Position numbers and translations under genes: made by a program
Notes under the pieces: model-generated
What the model was told of the DNA's origin: nothing
Seen by the model: only the letters and a program-made list of their open reading frames with translations
The model's database searches: none
Part shown: positions 33,801 to 41,987 of the stretch, piece by piece
Layout: each line of letters begins with the position of its first letter
How positions within the stretch are numbered: the first letter of the stretch is position 1
Source of the DNA: Candidatus Poribacteria bacterium
Lineage (GTDB): Bacteria; Poribacteria; WGA-4E; PCPOR2b
Assembly (NCBI GenBank): GCA_022822785.1
Contig: JAJEAL010000145.1
Span: 32,797 to 96,796, forward strand
Length of the DNA: 64,000 nt
Direction of reading: 5' to 3'

Positions 33801-34867
33801 GCGCCCGTCAACGCCGGGCCCTTCGCCAATCGGGGCTGCCTATCACAAACGTGCATTTCGTCGGTGACCAACACGTCTGGGCGGTCGCCGACGCAGGACA
33901 CATCTATCATACCAAAGATGGTGGACAAACGTGGGAACGCCAACTTGGGGAGCAACTTGATGACTTCCGTGACATCTTGTTCATAGATAGCACACACGGG
34001 TGGCTCGCCGGAGATAACGGCATCTTGCTGGAAACGCGGGACGGTGGTCAGACATGGACGCGCCTGCACAGTGGAACAGAGCAGCACCTTGTCGGTGTCC
34101 ATTTTGCCGATGTGTCGGGGCTAGACGCCGAAGACGCACAGCGATGGGGCTGGTCAATGCGGCGCGACGGCACAGTGCTTTACACCACCAACGGTGTGAA
34201 ATGGTCAGCGGGCCAAACCCCGATGCGCCCAGGCCTCTTTGAGGAGGACCCGCCGTTGCCATTTGAGATAAACGATGTCGCGTTTGGTGGCTTCTCCGAA
34301 GGGTGGGCGGTCGGAAGGGATGGACAGATTATCCACAACCAAGACGGGGGTCCCATCTGGACACCCCAACGGACCTCCACAGGGAAAGACCTCGAAAGGG
34401 TCGAAATGAAATTCGCGCCGCTCGGCTGGGCGGTTGGGCATAGCGGCATTATCCAACGCACGATCAACGGTGGTGGATACTGGAAGTATCACGAAACCGA
34501 GACCGGTTATAACCTGTATGGCGTCTCATTCATCACAAAACGGAAGGGCTGGGCGGTCGGCGACTACGGTATCATTCTCCGCACAACCGGAGGCGGATTC
34601 AAGTGGGAAGCCTTGTCGAGCGGCGTCACTGAAGTGCTCTACGGTATCCTCGCGTTGTCGGAAGAGGAGATTTACGCCGTCGGCGCATCCGGCACCATTC
34701 TCCGCTCAACAGATGGTGGCACAACATGGGAGCGAGAACATACAGATATCTCTAACAACCTGTATACCATCGTCCGTGCCCCACACGACGATGCGCTCTG
34801 GGTGGTGGGTCAGTGGGGGGTCGTCCTGCGGCGGAAGAGCGATTCCGAGAAGATGTCAATGCGGTAA
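30830..34867 (+). CDS. Giant Ycf48/BNR-repeat lipoprotein
   Basis: A protein of 1345 residues. The signal ILVFAFITLLIGCRQ has a lipobox Cys, so it is lipid-anchored outside the cytoplasm. The rest consists of about 26 repeats of the Ycf48/BNR type, each with a core like GWAVGDRGLIATTDDGGKTW, which fold as blades of beta propellers. Two acidic, low-complexity linkers (near residues 610-640 and 920-1000) divide it into three arrays, probably three or four propellers. In photosynthetic organisms Ycf48 assists photosystem II assembly; non-photosynthetic bacterial relatives are of unknown function and probably bind proteins or peptides. It is followed 84 bp later by a VWA protein. Confidence 0.9.
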   Translation: MKGTYQHIFRATILVFAFITLLIGCRQEVTRKADWEVNFTDLHFADADHGWIVGEKGTIVHTNDGGKTWERQEVGTEGDFKAVYFTNARYGWAVGDRGLIATTDDGRRWHLQDSGTLAMLRDVYFANSDEGWIVGEDADVLYTKNGGKTWDRYEYISDFPLSGIWFVSKRRGWTVGGNDRILLTEDGGKTWREQSNRYEGERDRMINDNKRVFFISQNEGWLCGTDGSIFHTTNGGAEWTRQDSRIPLINGHVRDTVNSIHFIDNQRGVAVADIGFITFTEDGGDNWRLLESGTENNLTGVQFTSPDEAWAVGWQGTIMHSDDGGETWTIASGTTANNLEEIQFADGNRAIAVGEKGTIAVTEDGGQTWTEVQTDIWDHIRSLYFVSDLEGWAVGDRGMIVHTSDGGQSWETQKSGWWYSLRGTYFVSPKKGWVVGDLGTVLHTADGGESWVQQTPGEFHMLKEVFFLNDKEGWSVGWPGIVIHTANGGLTWTQQKTPTYNELYAVYFIDSKMGWVTGQFGEIIHTRDGGKTWRFQPTGVETNLNKVYFADENHGLVVGDGGVILTTTNGGKKWEKQESDTENDLYGFALSPEGMVAVGKGGIAMRYSVDAEELPAELPPMAERTEVAEAVEEAPAEEVTYNWEIVRQATWQTDFADTYFHRTADESASLHGWAVGSGGVIAHTTDGGKTWLPQHSGVKEDLRRVTFVDENHGWIAGSGVLLRTENGGQTWQVIRKVVQNFRRIGAIQFINTKEGWLGVDQGQTLHTMDGGVTWKLQKTGTTNQAITAFHFINSTEGWAVVPQRVEGGLILHTVNSGDYWEIQDKTHQPATAVHFADSKSGWIVGSDGRSFITQDGGGTWQQLLPETMVEGLRRIKFRDHQRAWGIDRSGAILVTNDQGESWLPSYVGLETVAELMAAREQADTEGATDEAQASEETVDNPLDDNFTDIFQRDLTEQRSRAGRFTPEGEIEADAADTPTPRPDTGAAERQSARQRRALRQSGLPITNVHFVGDQHVWAVADAGHIYHTKDGGQTWERQLGEQLDDFRDILFIDSTHGWLAGDNGILLETRDGGQTWTRLHSGTEQHLVGVHFADVSGLDAEDAQRWGWSMRRDGTVLYTTNGVKWSAGQTPMRPGLFEEDPPLPFEINDVAFGGFSEGWAVGRDGQIIHNQDGGPIWTPQRTSTGKDLERVEMKFAPLGWAVGHSGIIQRTINGGGYWKYHETETGYNLYGVSFITKRKGWAVGDYGIILRTTGGGFKWEALSSGVTEVLYGILALSEEEIYAVGASGTILRSTDGGTTWEREHTDISNNLYTIVRAPHDDALWVVGQWGVVLRRKSDSEKMSMR

Positions 34868-34951
34868 CGCAATCCGTAGGTTGAATAGAGCGCGTTTACA
34901 ACCCGGTCTATCAACGTACCAATTAACCAAATCATTTGAGAGTCTTTCAGA

Positions 34952-35920
34952 ATGCTATCAAAGTATAGATCAAGCAAAGCCCTCGTTGTTTCTTTTGCCT
35001 TACACTTCATCGCCGGCGTCATCGGTTTTTTCTTCTGGACCGGGGAGCAGTTTATCGCGAATCAAGACGCTATCAACGCAGTGTTGATGAAGGTTGAAGA
35101 ACCTAAAACGAAACGGATGAATCGTCCTAAACGGCCTCAGGTGCGGAGACAGAAGGCAAATGTGCAGACCAACCAACCGGCGTTAAAGATTTTGACGAGC
35201 AACGCCCCCGCTACGGATCGAGGGGTCGTTTCAGCAGCGGAGCCGACGCAGTTCACCATGGGCCCATTAAATCTGGGCGACAACGTGGGCCTGTCGACAG
35301 AAAGTGTCACACCGCAAGCAATGCCGCAGATGGAACGGGTGATCACGCGCCCTGTCAAAAAAGTCGATTCACAGGCGCGTCCCAAAAGCCGTCTGGTCAG
35401 ATTTATCGAAAGGCAGGAGGGGCCACAGCGGATCATCTATTGCGTCGACCTCTCGTCAAGTATGGTCGGTTTGGCGCCGCGAAAACTTCAGCGCATCCTC
35501 CGTATTATGTCAAATTCGCTGGAATTTCTCGAACCGCACGATGAATTCAACGTCTGCACCTTCAGCGAAGAGGTCTACTTCTACCAACCGGACTTCCTCC
35601 CTGTTAGCGAGGTAGACATTGCCGATACCGCCGCTCATCTTGAGGGCGCCAAGCCTGTGAAAAGTGAGCGTTATTCGGACAGAGATATGCTCGAAGCATT
35701 ACAAGAGGCGCACAACCGGGGACCTACAATCGTTGTGCTGTTTAGCGATGGCATCCTGACTTCCGGCATTCCCAACCTTCAGACTATCGCGCAACATACA
35801 ACAACCGAGACCCGCATCTTCACGATGGCGATTGATATGGCGGAAGATTTTCCCGGCGCCGTGCTGCTTCGTATGTTAGCAACCCATAGCGAGGGCGAAT
35901 TCTGGTTGGTTAGGCGTTAA
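34952..35920 (+). CDS. Membrane-anchored VWA domain protein
   Basis: A protein of 322 residues with a start helix (ALVVSFALHFIAGVIGFFFW), a basic linker (TKRMNRPKRPQVRRQK), then a VWA domain from about residue 150: IIYCVDLSSSMVG with the intact DxSxS motif and TIVVLFSDGILTSG. It is a paralogue of the protein at 4832-6025: both have an EGPQR segment directly before the MIDAS and the same domain order. The gene follows the Ycf48-repeat lipoprotein on the same strand with an 84-bp gap, so the two may share a transcript and meet in the periplasm (inference). Confidence 0.85.
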   Translation: MLSKYRSSKALVVSFALHFIAGVIGFFFWTGEQFIANQDAINAVLMKVEEPKTKRMNRPKRPQVRRQKANVQTNQPALKILTSNAPATDRGVVSAAEPTQFTMGPLNLGDNVGLSTESVTPQAMPQMERVITRPVKKVDSQARPKSRLVRFIERQEGPQRIIYCVDLSSSMVGLAPRKLQRILRIMSNSLEFLEPHDEFNVCTFSEEVYFYQPDFLPVSEVDIADTAAHLEGAKPVKSERYSDRDMLEALQEAHNRGPTIVVLFSDGILTSGIPNLQTIAQHTTTETRIFTMAIDMAEDFPGAVLLRMLATHSEGEFWLVRR

Positions 35921-35953
35921 TATTGGGCATCTTTCTTGGAAGGGAGAACCGCT

Positions 35954-37027
35954 ATGAGTGCACAGAAGAAGGCGCGCCTGGGTTTCATCGGTGCGGGGTG
36001 GTGGGCGACGAGCAATCACATGCCCGTTTTCGCTGCGCGTGAGGATGTAGAGTTGGTAGGTGTCTGCCGGCTAGGAACTGAAGAACTACAACAGGTGCAA
36101 AAGGCTTTCGGATTTGCGTATGCGACTGAAGATTACCGCGACCTACTTGATAAGTGTGAACTAGATGGTGTGGTTGTGGCTTCACCCCACACGCTCCACT
36201 ACGATCACGCCCGCGCCGCGCTTGAAAAAGGGCTGCACGTTATGTGCGAGAAACCGCTAACTACCCGCGCCGAACATGCACGAGCGTTAGTCACGTTGGC
36301 GGAAGAAAAAGGCGTCCAACTACTGGTGCCCTACGGTTGGCATCATAAGCCGTTCATCCAACACGCCAAGCGACTCATGGACGACAGCGGGATTGGTACG
36401 ATAGAATATGTACTGTGTCACATGGCTTCACCGATTCGTGGGCTGCTCAGTGGCGAAGGGATGGATGTCGCCGAAGTGAGCGGTCAGTCTGAGGGGACAA
36501 TGTTCAGCCCGGATCCCGCCACATGGGCGGATCCCCAAGTCGCCGGAGGGGGTTACGGTCATGCACAGATTTCGCACTCGGCGGGGTTGATGTTCTGGCT
36601 CTCAGGTTTGCGGGCAGAAACCGTCTTCAGCATGATGAGCGCACCGGGGGCACAGGTAGACCTGTACGATGCAATCACGGCCCGCTTCACAACCGGTGCA
36701 GTTGGCACAGTCAGCGGCGCGGGTACGGTGCCGACCCACCGACCATTTCACGTGGATATCCGTTTCTTTGGCACCGAAGGGATGCTGCTCCTAGATGCCG
36801 AACGTGCACGCATGGAATTGCGCCGGCACAATGCGGTTGATGAGGTCGCCGATGTGGCTCTAGATGCTGGTGCCTATGAGTGTGACGGTCCACCCAACAA
36901 CTTCGTGGATCTGATCCTCGGAACGACCGATGTGAACTGGTCGCCGGGGGAAGCCGCGATGCGCGGCGTAGAGTTGCTCGATGCAGCCTATCGTTCTGCA
37001 GCATCCGGCGTAGCAGAAGCAGTATAA
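35954..37027 (+). CDS. Gfo/Idh/MocA family oxidoreductase
   Basis: Start at the ATG 35954 (GGGAG nine bases before); 357 residues. LGFIGAGWWATSNHMPVFA is the Rossmann loop and HVMCEKPLTTRAEHARAL the E-K-P motif with catalytic Lys near residue 97. The substrate domain has GGGYGHAQISHSAGLMFW with the expected His. NAD(P)-dependent sugar/polyol dehydrogenase of unknown substrate. It follows the VWA gene after 33 bp and is followed by a hairpin repeat. Confidence 0.9.
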   Translation: MSAQKKARLGFIGAGWWATSNHMPVFAAREDVELVGVCRLGTEELQQVQKAFGFAYATEDYRDLLDKCELDGVVVASPHTLHYDHARAALEKGLHVMCEKPLTTRAEHARALVTLAEEKGVQLLVPYGWHHKPFIQHAKRLMDDSGIGTIEYVLCHMASPIRGLLSGEGMDVAEVSGQSEGTMFSPDPATWADPQVAGGGYGHAQISHSAGLMFWLSGLRAETVFSMMSAPGAQVDLYDAITARFTTGAVGTVSGAGTVPTHRPFHVDIRFFGTEGMLLLDAERARMELRRHNAVDEVADVALDAGAYECDGPPNNFVDLILGTTDVNWSPGEAAMRGVELLDAAYRSAASGVAEAV

Positions 37028-37037
37028 CCTAAACGCT

Positions 37038-37095
37038 CATGTTAAGAAATAGTGCAATAGAAACCGAGTTTTTTCTTCAAAACTCGGTTTCTCTG
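37038..37095. repeat. CATG hairpin repeat, right end degraded
   Basis: CATGTTAAGAAATAGTGCAA followed by the GAAACCGAGTTTT / AAAACTCGGTTTC stem. Located 10 bp after the oxidoreductase stop, where it may terminate transcription. Confidence 0.75.
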
Positions 37096-37265
37096 TGTGT
37101 GAAGATAAACCGGGGAGTTGCCAGTAAGGAACAATTATCGTTGTTACCTACGGTTCCTGTTTCACGAATTGTTACCATGAACCTTCACGTTATACACGGA
37201 CTTGGCGAACTTTCTTCAACACCGGAAAGCATCCGTCTACCCCATTAGCTCAAAGGGTGTTAGGA

Positions 37266-37766
37266 ATGAACATCCACGACAGCGGATATAAGAAGCTATT
37301 CTCAAATCGCACTATCTTTCGACAACTCCTCGAAACCTTTGTCAACCAAGAGTGGGTCCATTCTCTCGATTTTGATCTGTTTTCGTCGGAGAGTGACAAA
37401 CAGGCGGTCAGTCTATTCTTAAATTGGTTTAGGCAGTTGGCTTTCCATGGACGGCTTGAATCTGAAGATTATCAGTCATTGGAGTCCATTTATCGGAACG
37501 AAGAGGAGGTGAAGACGATGTTAGTCGCAGCGTTAGAGAGGGAAAGGCAGCGTTTTTTTCAAAACGGTTTGCGTGAGGGCAAGCAAGAAGGGCTACGTGA
37601 GGGCAAGCAGGAAGGGCTGCGTGAAGGAGAGCAGAAAGGCAGACTTGAAGCTGCAAAGGCAATGCTTGCCAAGGGAATGGAGATGACACTCATCTCTGAA
37701 ATCACAAACCTTCCAGAAGCACAACTCTTGCAGTTGAAAAACGGGCTTTCTACAGTGAAGGAGTGA
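37266..37766 (+). CDS. Rpn/PD-(D/E)XK family protein with the nuclease core deleted
   Basis: 166 residues from the ATG at 37266. The N-terminal 32 residues (NIHDSGYKKLFSNRTIFRQL, TFVNQEWVHSLDFD) and the C-terminal part (SDKQAVSLFLNWFRQLA, YRNEEEVKTMLVAALERER, KGMEMTLISEITNL) are recognisable as the two ends of full-length Rpn-type proteins of about 300 residues. The central ~130-residue catalytic core is missing, and the frame continues across the junction. The tail holds three copies of a GLREGKQE repeat. Probably inactive as a nuclease. Confidence 0.65.
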   Translation: MNIHDSGYKKLFSNRTIFRQLLETFVNQEWVHSLDFDLFSSESDKQAVSLFLNWFRQLAFHGRLESEDYQSLESIYRNEEEVKTMLVAALERERQRFFQNGLREGKQEGLREGKQEGLREGEQKGRLEAAKAMLAKGMEMTLISEITNLPEAQLLQLKNGLSTVKE

Positions 37767-37937
37767 AAACCATGTTAATCACCTGCTTTAACATTGATTG
37801 TGGTTGTGAGGCAGTGTCCAAATCCTGTCCATCATATCTGGAAACAGTCTCTACCGGCCCCGATGGGTAAGCCAACCGGCACGGCTTGGACACCTTTGTT
37901 TTAGTGGTAAGCTTAAGCTACTCTATTTCTCGTCTTT

Positions 37938-38939
37938 TCATTTTCCCGCGAGTGCTTTGGCACGCAGCGCTGGACTGTCTAGGACCTCTGGATTTACCAC
38001 CGATTCCGGCATCTGCCCCGTCAACACCCTTGCAACCTCTGACGCCGCGGTCTTCTGGGCATCATACGTTGACTCTTCCGAGAGAAACGCAACGTGCGGC
38101 GTCAGAATGATGTTCTCCAGCGTCAGGAGCGGTTCATCGGGGTCCGGCGGTTCTTGCGGCAAGACATCCTGCCCTGCCCCAGCAATCCACCCCTCGTTCA
38201 ACGCCTTGTAGAGCGCAACCGTATCAATGATCCCTCCCCGCGCAGTGTTGATGAGATAGGCGTTCGACTTCATCTGACGGAGCTCCGCTTCACCAATCAA
38301 CCCCTGCGTTTCAGGCGTCAACGGCGTATGAATCGAGATGAAATCCGATTGTGCGAGCAGTTCGGGGAGTTCAACCTTCGTTGCGCCTTCCGCTTGAATA
38401 GCTTCCGATGTAAGGTAATCATCGAACACGATAACCTCTAACCCGAAGGCTTGTGCCTTCGGCGCGATTGCGCGTCCAATCCTACCAAATCCGATGACGC
38501 CTAAAGTCTGTCCACGGATGCGGCGCATCGGCGGGCCGACATCCCGATTCCAACCATTGATGTGCTTGTGGAATAGAGGAATCTTGCGAGCACACGCTAA
38601 CAGCAACGCCATAGCGTGGTCGGTAACTTCATCAATACAGTAAGCTGGGACGTTGGTAACAATAATGCCCGCAGCCGTCGCCGCATCCAGCGCTACGTTG
38701 TCAAACCCAACGCCGTACCGAGCGATAGCCTGACACCGCTGTGCAACCGCGATAACATCGTCGGTTATCGACTGCCTATCCGTAAGTATCCCATCCACTT
38801 GGGGGGCCAAGGCGCGCACCTCCGCCGCTGTCCTTGTCTCAGCGACAATTATCTCAGCGTCTATCTCTCCGAAAACCTCCTGTTCCGGTTCTATAGACCA
38901 CGGCGCATCAGCTATCAAAATTTTGTATTGGGCCGACAT
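37938..38939 (-). CDS. D-isomer specific 2-hydroxyacid dehydrogenase family protein
   Basis: A protein of 333 residues. The NAD-binding motif TLGVIGFGRIGRAIAPKAQA is near residue 150, IARYGVGFDNVALDAA near 72, YLINTARGGIIDTVAL near 232 and ILTPHVAFLSEEST near 285, giving the expected catalytic Arg, Glu and His. Relatives include phosphoglycerate dehydrogenase, glyoxylate reductase and the CtBP group. It stands alone between a minus-strand gap and lipA. Substrate not determinable. Confidence 0.9.
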   Translation of the reverse strand: MSAQYKILIADAPWSIEPEQEVFGEIDAEIIVAETRTAAEVRALAPQVDGILTDRQSITDDVIAVAQRCQAIARYGVGFDNVALDAATAAGIIVTNVPAYCIDEVTDHAMALLLACARKIPLFHKHINGWNRDVGPPMRRIRGQTLGVIGFGRIGRAIAPKAQAFGLEVIVFDDYLTSEAIQAEGATKVELPELLAQSDFISIHTPLTPETQGLIGEAELRQMKSNAYLINTARGGIIDTVALYKALNEGWIAGAGQDVLPQEPPDPDEPLLTLENIILTPHVAFLSEESTYDAQKTAASEVARVLTGQMPESVVNPEVLDSPALRAKALAGK

Positions 38940-39010
38940 CCTAGACTTCCTTTCCGTATAGTTCCTAATCTCAATAACAAATATAAACTCTTCATCAAGC
39001 CAATAACAGA

Positions 39011-39949
39011 TTACAACTGTGCCTGCTCCCGCGCATGATACGAACTCCGGACCAGCGGTCCCGATTCCACATGCCGAAATCCCATCTCCATACCAGCTAT
39101 TTTCAACTCCTCAAACTCCTCTGGGGTGTAATACCGCTGAATCGGTAGATGCCTCGATGTCGGCGACAGGTACTGTCCGATTGTCAAAAGGTCGCAATGC
39201 GTATCGCGGATATCCTGCATCGTTTCTATCAATTCTTGAGTGCTCTCCCCTAACCCCACCATCAGGCCGGACTTGGTCAGCATCGTCCCGTCCATCTCTT
39301 TGCCGACCCGCAAGAGGTCCAAGGTTCGCTGATATTTCGCTTGGGGACGAGTCCTGCGATAGAGGCGTGGCACCGTCTCCGTATTATGGTTGAGAACGTC
39401 AGGCTTGGCTTCAACAATCACCCCTAGCGCGTCCCAATTGCCTTCAAGGTCTGGGATCAGCACTTCAACAGAGCAGCCGGGACTATGCCGACGGGCCTCA
39501 TGGATACAGGCGGCAAAGATGCTCGCGCCGCCGTCGGGCAGCTCATCCCGATTGACGGAGGTGATTACCACATGCTTCAGTTTCAGATGCCCCACAGCTT
39601 CTCCGAGCCGACGGGGTTCATCGAAATCGACTCCCTCCGGTTTCCCTTTGGTGACTGCACAAAACATGCACCGACGGGTACAGACATCGCCCAAAATCAT
39701 GAAGGTAGCGGATCGGCTCTCCCAACACTCACCGATATTGGGGCACTGCGCCTCTTCGCAGACGGTGTGCAATTCCAGATCGCGCATCAACCGCTTGAGC
39801 TCAGTATAGTTCGGTCCTGACGGCACCCGCGCCCGAATCCACGGTGGGTGGCGGCGTTTAGGGGAGTATTGAACGGATTTTTTGCCGGTCGTGCATGAAG
39901 TGACACCACCATTTTCTTTGTATAGTTGGAGTGATTTAATCATTTGCAT
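39011..39949 (-). CDS. lipA: Lipoyl synthase
   Basis: A protein of 312 residues with both iron-sulfur sites: CEEAQCPNIGEC (auxiliary cluster) and CTRRCMFC (radical-SAM CxxxCxxC). The tail HVESGPLVRSSYHA contains the conserved RSSYHA motif that binds the auxiliary cluster through Ser. It inserts two sulfur atoms into protein-bound octanoyl groups to make lipoyl cofactor. A lipB gene is not adjacent. A start two codons later (39943) has a better-spaced GAGG. Confidence 0.96.
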   Translation of the reverse strand: MQMIKSLQLYKENGGVTSCTTGKKSVQYSPKRRHPPWIRARVPSGPNYTELKRLMRDLELHTVCEEAQCPNIGECWESRSATFMILGDVCTRRCMFCAVTKGKPEGVDFDEPRRLGEAVGHLKLKHVVITSVNRDELPDGGASIFAACIHEARRHSPGCSVEVLIPDLEGNWDALGVIVEAKPDVLNHNTETVPRLYRRTRPQAKYQRTLDLLRVGKEMDGTMLTKSGLMVGLGESTQELIETMQDIRDTHCDLLTIGQYLSPTSRHLPIQRYYTPEEFEELKIAGMEMGFRHVESGPLVRSSYHAREQAQL

Positions 39950-39968
39950 CTGCCTCTTTCCGATGCGA

Positions 39969-40940
39969 CTATCTGTTTGTCAATCCGGTATCTTTGAGAT
40001 AGTTGTAGAGGTCGCTGTCCGTCGTCAAAATCAGCTTGGTATTAGCGTCAATGGTTGTACGGTAGGTGTCTAGCGTTTGAAGGAACGCGTAAAATTCCGG
40101 ATCTTGACCATGCGATTGTGCGTAAATCTGAATCGCTTGCGCGTCAGCGTCACCTCTAAGCTGCTCCGCTTTCTGGTATGCTTCAGACTGAATGCGCTCC
40201 AACTCCTTCTGTTTCTGTCCCATGATATCTGCGGCTTCACCTTGACCCTCTGACCGGTACTTGGCAGCGATCCGATCTCGTTCGGAAATCATTTGGGCAA
40301 ACACCTCCTGACGGACGGTCTCCACATAGTTAATCCGTTTGATCCGTACATCGATGAGTTCGATCCCCCAATCTTCAGGCGTGTTTTCCCGTGCTTTTTC
40401 AAGAATCATGGTCACAATTTTATCCCTACCCACCTGAATGCTCTCCAACGGCTCACTACTACCGCCGCCCTCGTCTTGGTCCAGTTCCTCTATATTGAGG
40501 TCTAAAATACGGTCTGAGTTACGGGCAACTTCGACTAACAGTTGGCCCGTCACCAAATCCCGGGCGGCAGAATCAATGATGTCATCTAACCGCGATTGAG
40601 CAAGCGCTTCGGCATTTCCGCCACGGAATCTCTCGTAGAACGCAAGGGCGTCTGTGATGCGCCAGCGTGCAGTCGTGTCTAACCAGATAAATCGCTTATC
40701 CTTCGTCGTAATCTCGTTGGGGGAACCGTCCCATTCGAGTATCCGTTTATCTAAGCGTTGGACTTTCTGGATGAATGGTGTTTTTATTTTAAGCCCGGCT
40801 TCACTCATCGTTTTGATGGCTTCGCCGAATTGAGTAATTACCACCTGCTCATCTTCACGAACCGTGTAGAATAGATTTGAGCCTAAGAAAATAGCGATGA
40901 TAAGAACAACGATTATTACTATCAGTGTTTTGGGATTCAT
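39969..40940 (-). CDS. hflC: HflC, SPFH-domain membrane protease regulator
   Basis: A protein of 323 residues. One N-terminal membrane helix (LIVIIVVLIIAIFLGSNLFY) precedes the SPFH domain (TVREDEQVVITQFGEAIKTM, IKTPFIQKVQRLDKRILEWDG). The helical, charged tail has IAAKYRSEGQGEAADIMGQK, typical of HflC. With HflK it forms the HflKC complex around FtsH at the membrane. It follows hflK by 30 bp on the same strand. Confidence 0.93.
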   Translation of the reverse strand: MNPKTLIVIIVVLIIAIFLGSNLFYTVREDEQVVITQFGEAIKTMSEAGLKIKTPFIQKVQRLDKRILEWDGSPNEITTKDKRFIWLDTTARWRITDALAFYERFRGGNAEALAQSRLDDIIDSAARDLVTGQLLVEVARNSDRILDLNIEELDQDEGGGSSEPLESIQVGRDKIVTMILEKARENTPEDWGIELIDVRIKRINYVETVRQEVFAQMISERDRIAAKYRSEGQGEAADIMGQKQKELERIQSEAYQKAEQLRGDADAQAIQIYAQSHGQDPEFYAFLQTLDTYRTTIDANTKLILTTDSDLYNYLKDTGLTNR

Positions 40941-40970
40941 CGTGGATATCCTTTCATGAGATGAATAGTG

Positions 40971-41942
40971 CTATCTATCAAGCTGTAAAATTGGGAGGGG
41001 AGCGTTCGACTCACCATCGACCACATAGATTTCCTTGACCTTGGGCAGTACCTCTTTCATTGCTTCCAGATAGAGTCTGCGGCGGGTCACAGCCTTGGCG
41101 TTCTGATACTCCCGTCGGATTGCGTTGAATCGGTCGGCATCGCCTCTCGCTTCGTTGACACGTTTGAGCGCGTATCCCTCCGCTTCCAAAATCTGTTGGC
41201 GCGCCACCCCTTTGGCTTTCGGGACAGATTCGTTATAATCCTTCCGCGCTTCATTGATTAGTTTCTCTTTCTCCTGCTTCGCCTCATTAACCGCATTGAA
41301 GGAGGGTTTCACTGTCTCCGGGGGATTCACATCTTGCAGCGTAACGTTCACCAGGAGTAAACCGGTATCATACAGATCGAGTAACTCTTGGAGGCGCTGT
41401 TTCACTTCGGCGGCAATCTCAATCCGCCCAACAGTCAACACCTCCGTGACAGTACGGTCACCAACAACAGTCCGCATAACCGCTTCAGAGAGATCGCGTA
41501 AGGAACGCGTCGCATCACGGATGTCAAATAGGAACTTCCGAGGCTCACTAACTTGATATTGGACGACCCACTCAACATCAGCGATGCTGAGGTCACCAGT
41601 CAACAGGAGCGATTCATCGGAATAGTCCCTAGGATCATATTGGGTGCGAACCCCGGCACGCAGGGTGCGGAACCCAAATTCCTCCTTGAATACCCTTTTC
41701 ACAGGGACACCGATCACCTGGTCAATGCCAAACGGCAGCTTGAAGCGCAAGCCGGGGTCAGTCGTGTCGATATATTTGCCAAACCTCAGTACCACCGCCA
41801 CCTCATCCGCTTCGACAGTATACATACTGGTCAAAGCAACGCCGACAGCGAGCAGAATAACAATCAGTAAAGTAATACGTTGAGGGGTAATGAGTCGAAA
41901 ATACGGTTGCATCTCATCCCACGGTTGTCCTTGCATGGTCAT
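40971..41942 (-). CDS. hflK: HflK, SPFH-domain membrane protease regulator
   Basis: A protein of 323 residues. A membrane helix (ITLLIVILLAVGVALTSMYTV) is followed by VEADEVAVVLRFGKYIDTTDPGLRFKLP split over the SPFH domain start, then LLTGDLSIADVEWVVQYQ and the coiled region AKQEKEKLINEARKDYNESV ending in GVARQQILEAEGYAL, diagnostic for HflK. It lacks the Gly-rich N-terminal tail seen in E. coli. Partner of HflC in FtsH regulation. Confidence 0.93.
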   Translation of the reverse strand: MTMQGQPWDEMQPYFRLITPQRITLLIVILLAVGVALTSMYTVEADEVAVVLRFGKYIDTTDPGLRFKLPFGIDQVIGVPVKRVFKEEFGFRTLRAGVRTQYDPRDYSDESLLLTGDLSIADVEWVVQYQVSEPRKFLFDIRDATRSLRDLSEAVMRTVVGDRTVTEVLTVGRIEIAAEVKQRLQELLDLYDTGLLLVNVTLQDVNPPETVKPSFNAVNEAKQEKEKLINEARKDYNESVPKAKGVARQQILEAEGYALKRVNEARGDADRFNAIRREYQNAKAVTRRRLYLEAMKEVLPKVKEIYVVDGESNAPLPILQLDR

Positions 41943-41987
41943 TAATCCTTTCTATTTGAGTCTTCACTCCTTGAATCCGGCAGCGTG

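Noticed and set aside
32087..34492. Many open frames opposite the Ycf48 gene
   Set aside because: They are antisense shadows caused by the repeated Gly/Thr/Asp-rich coding sequence.
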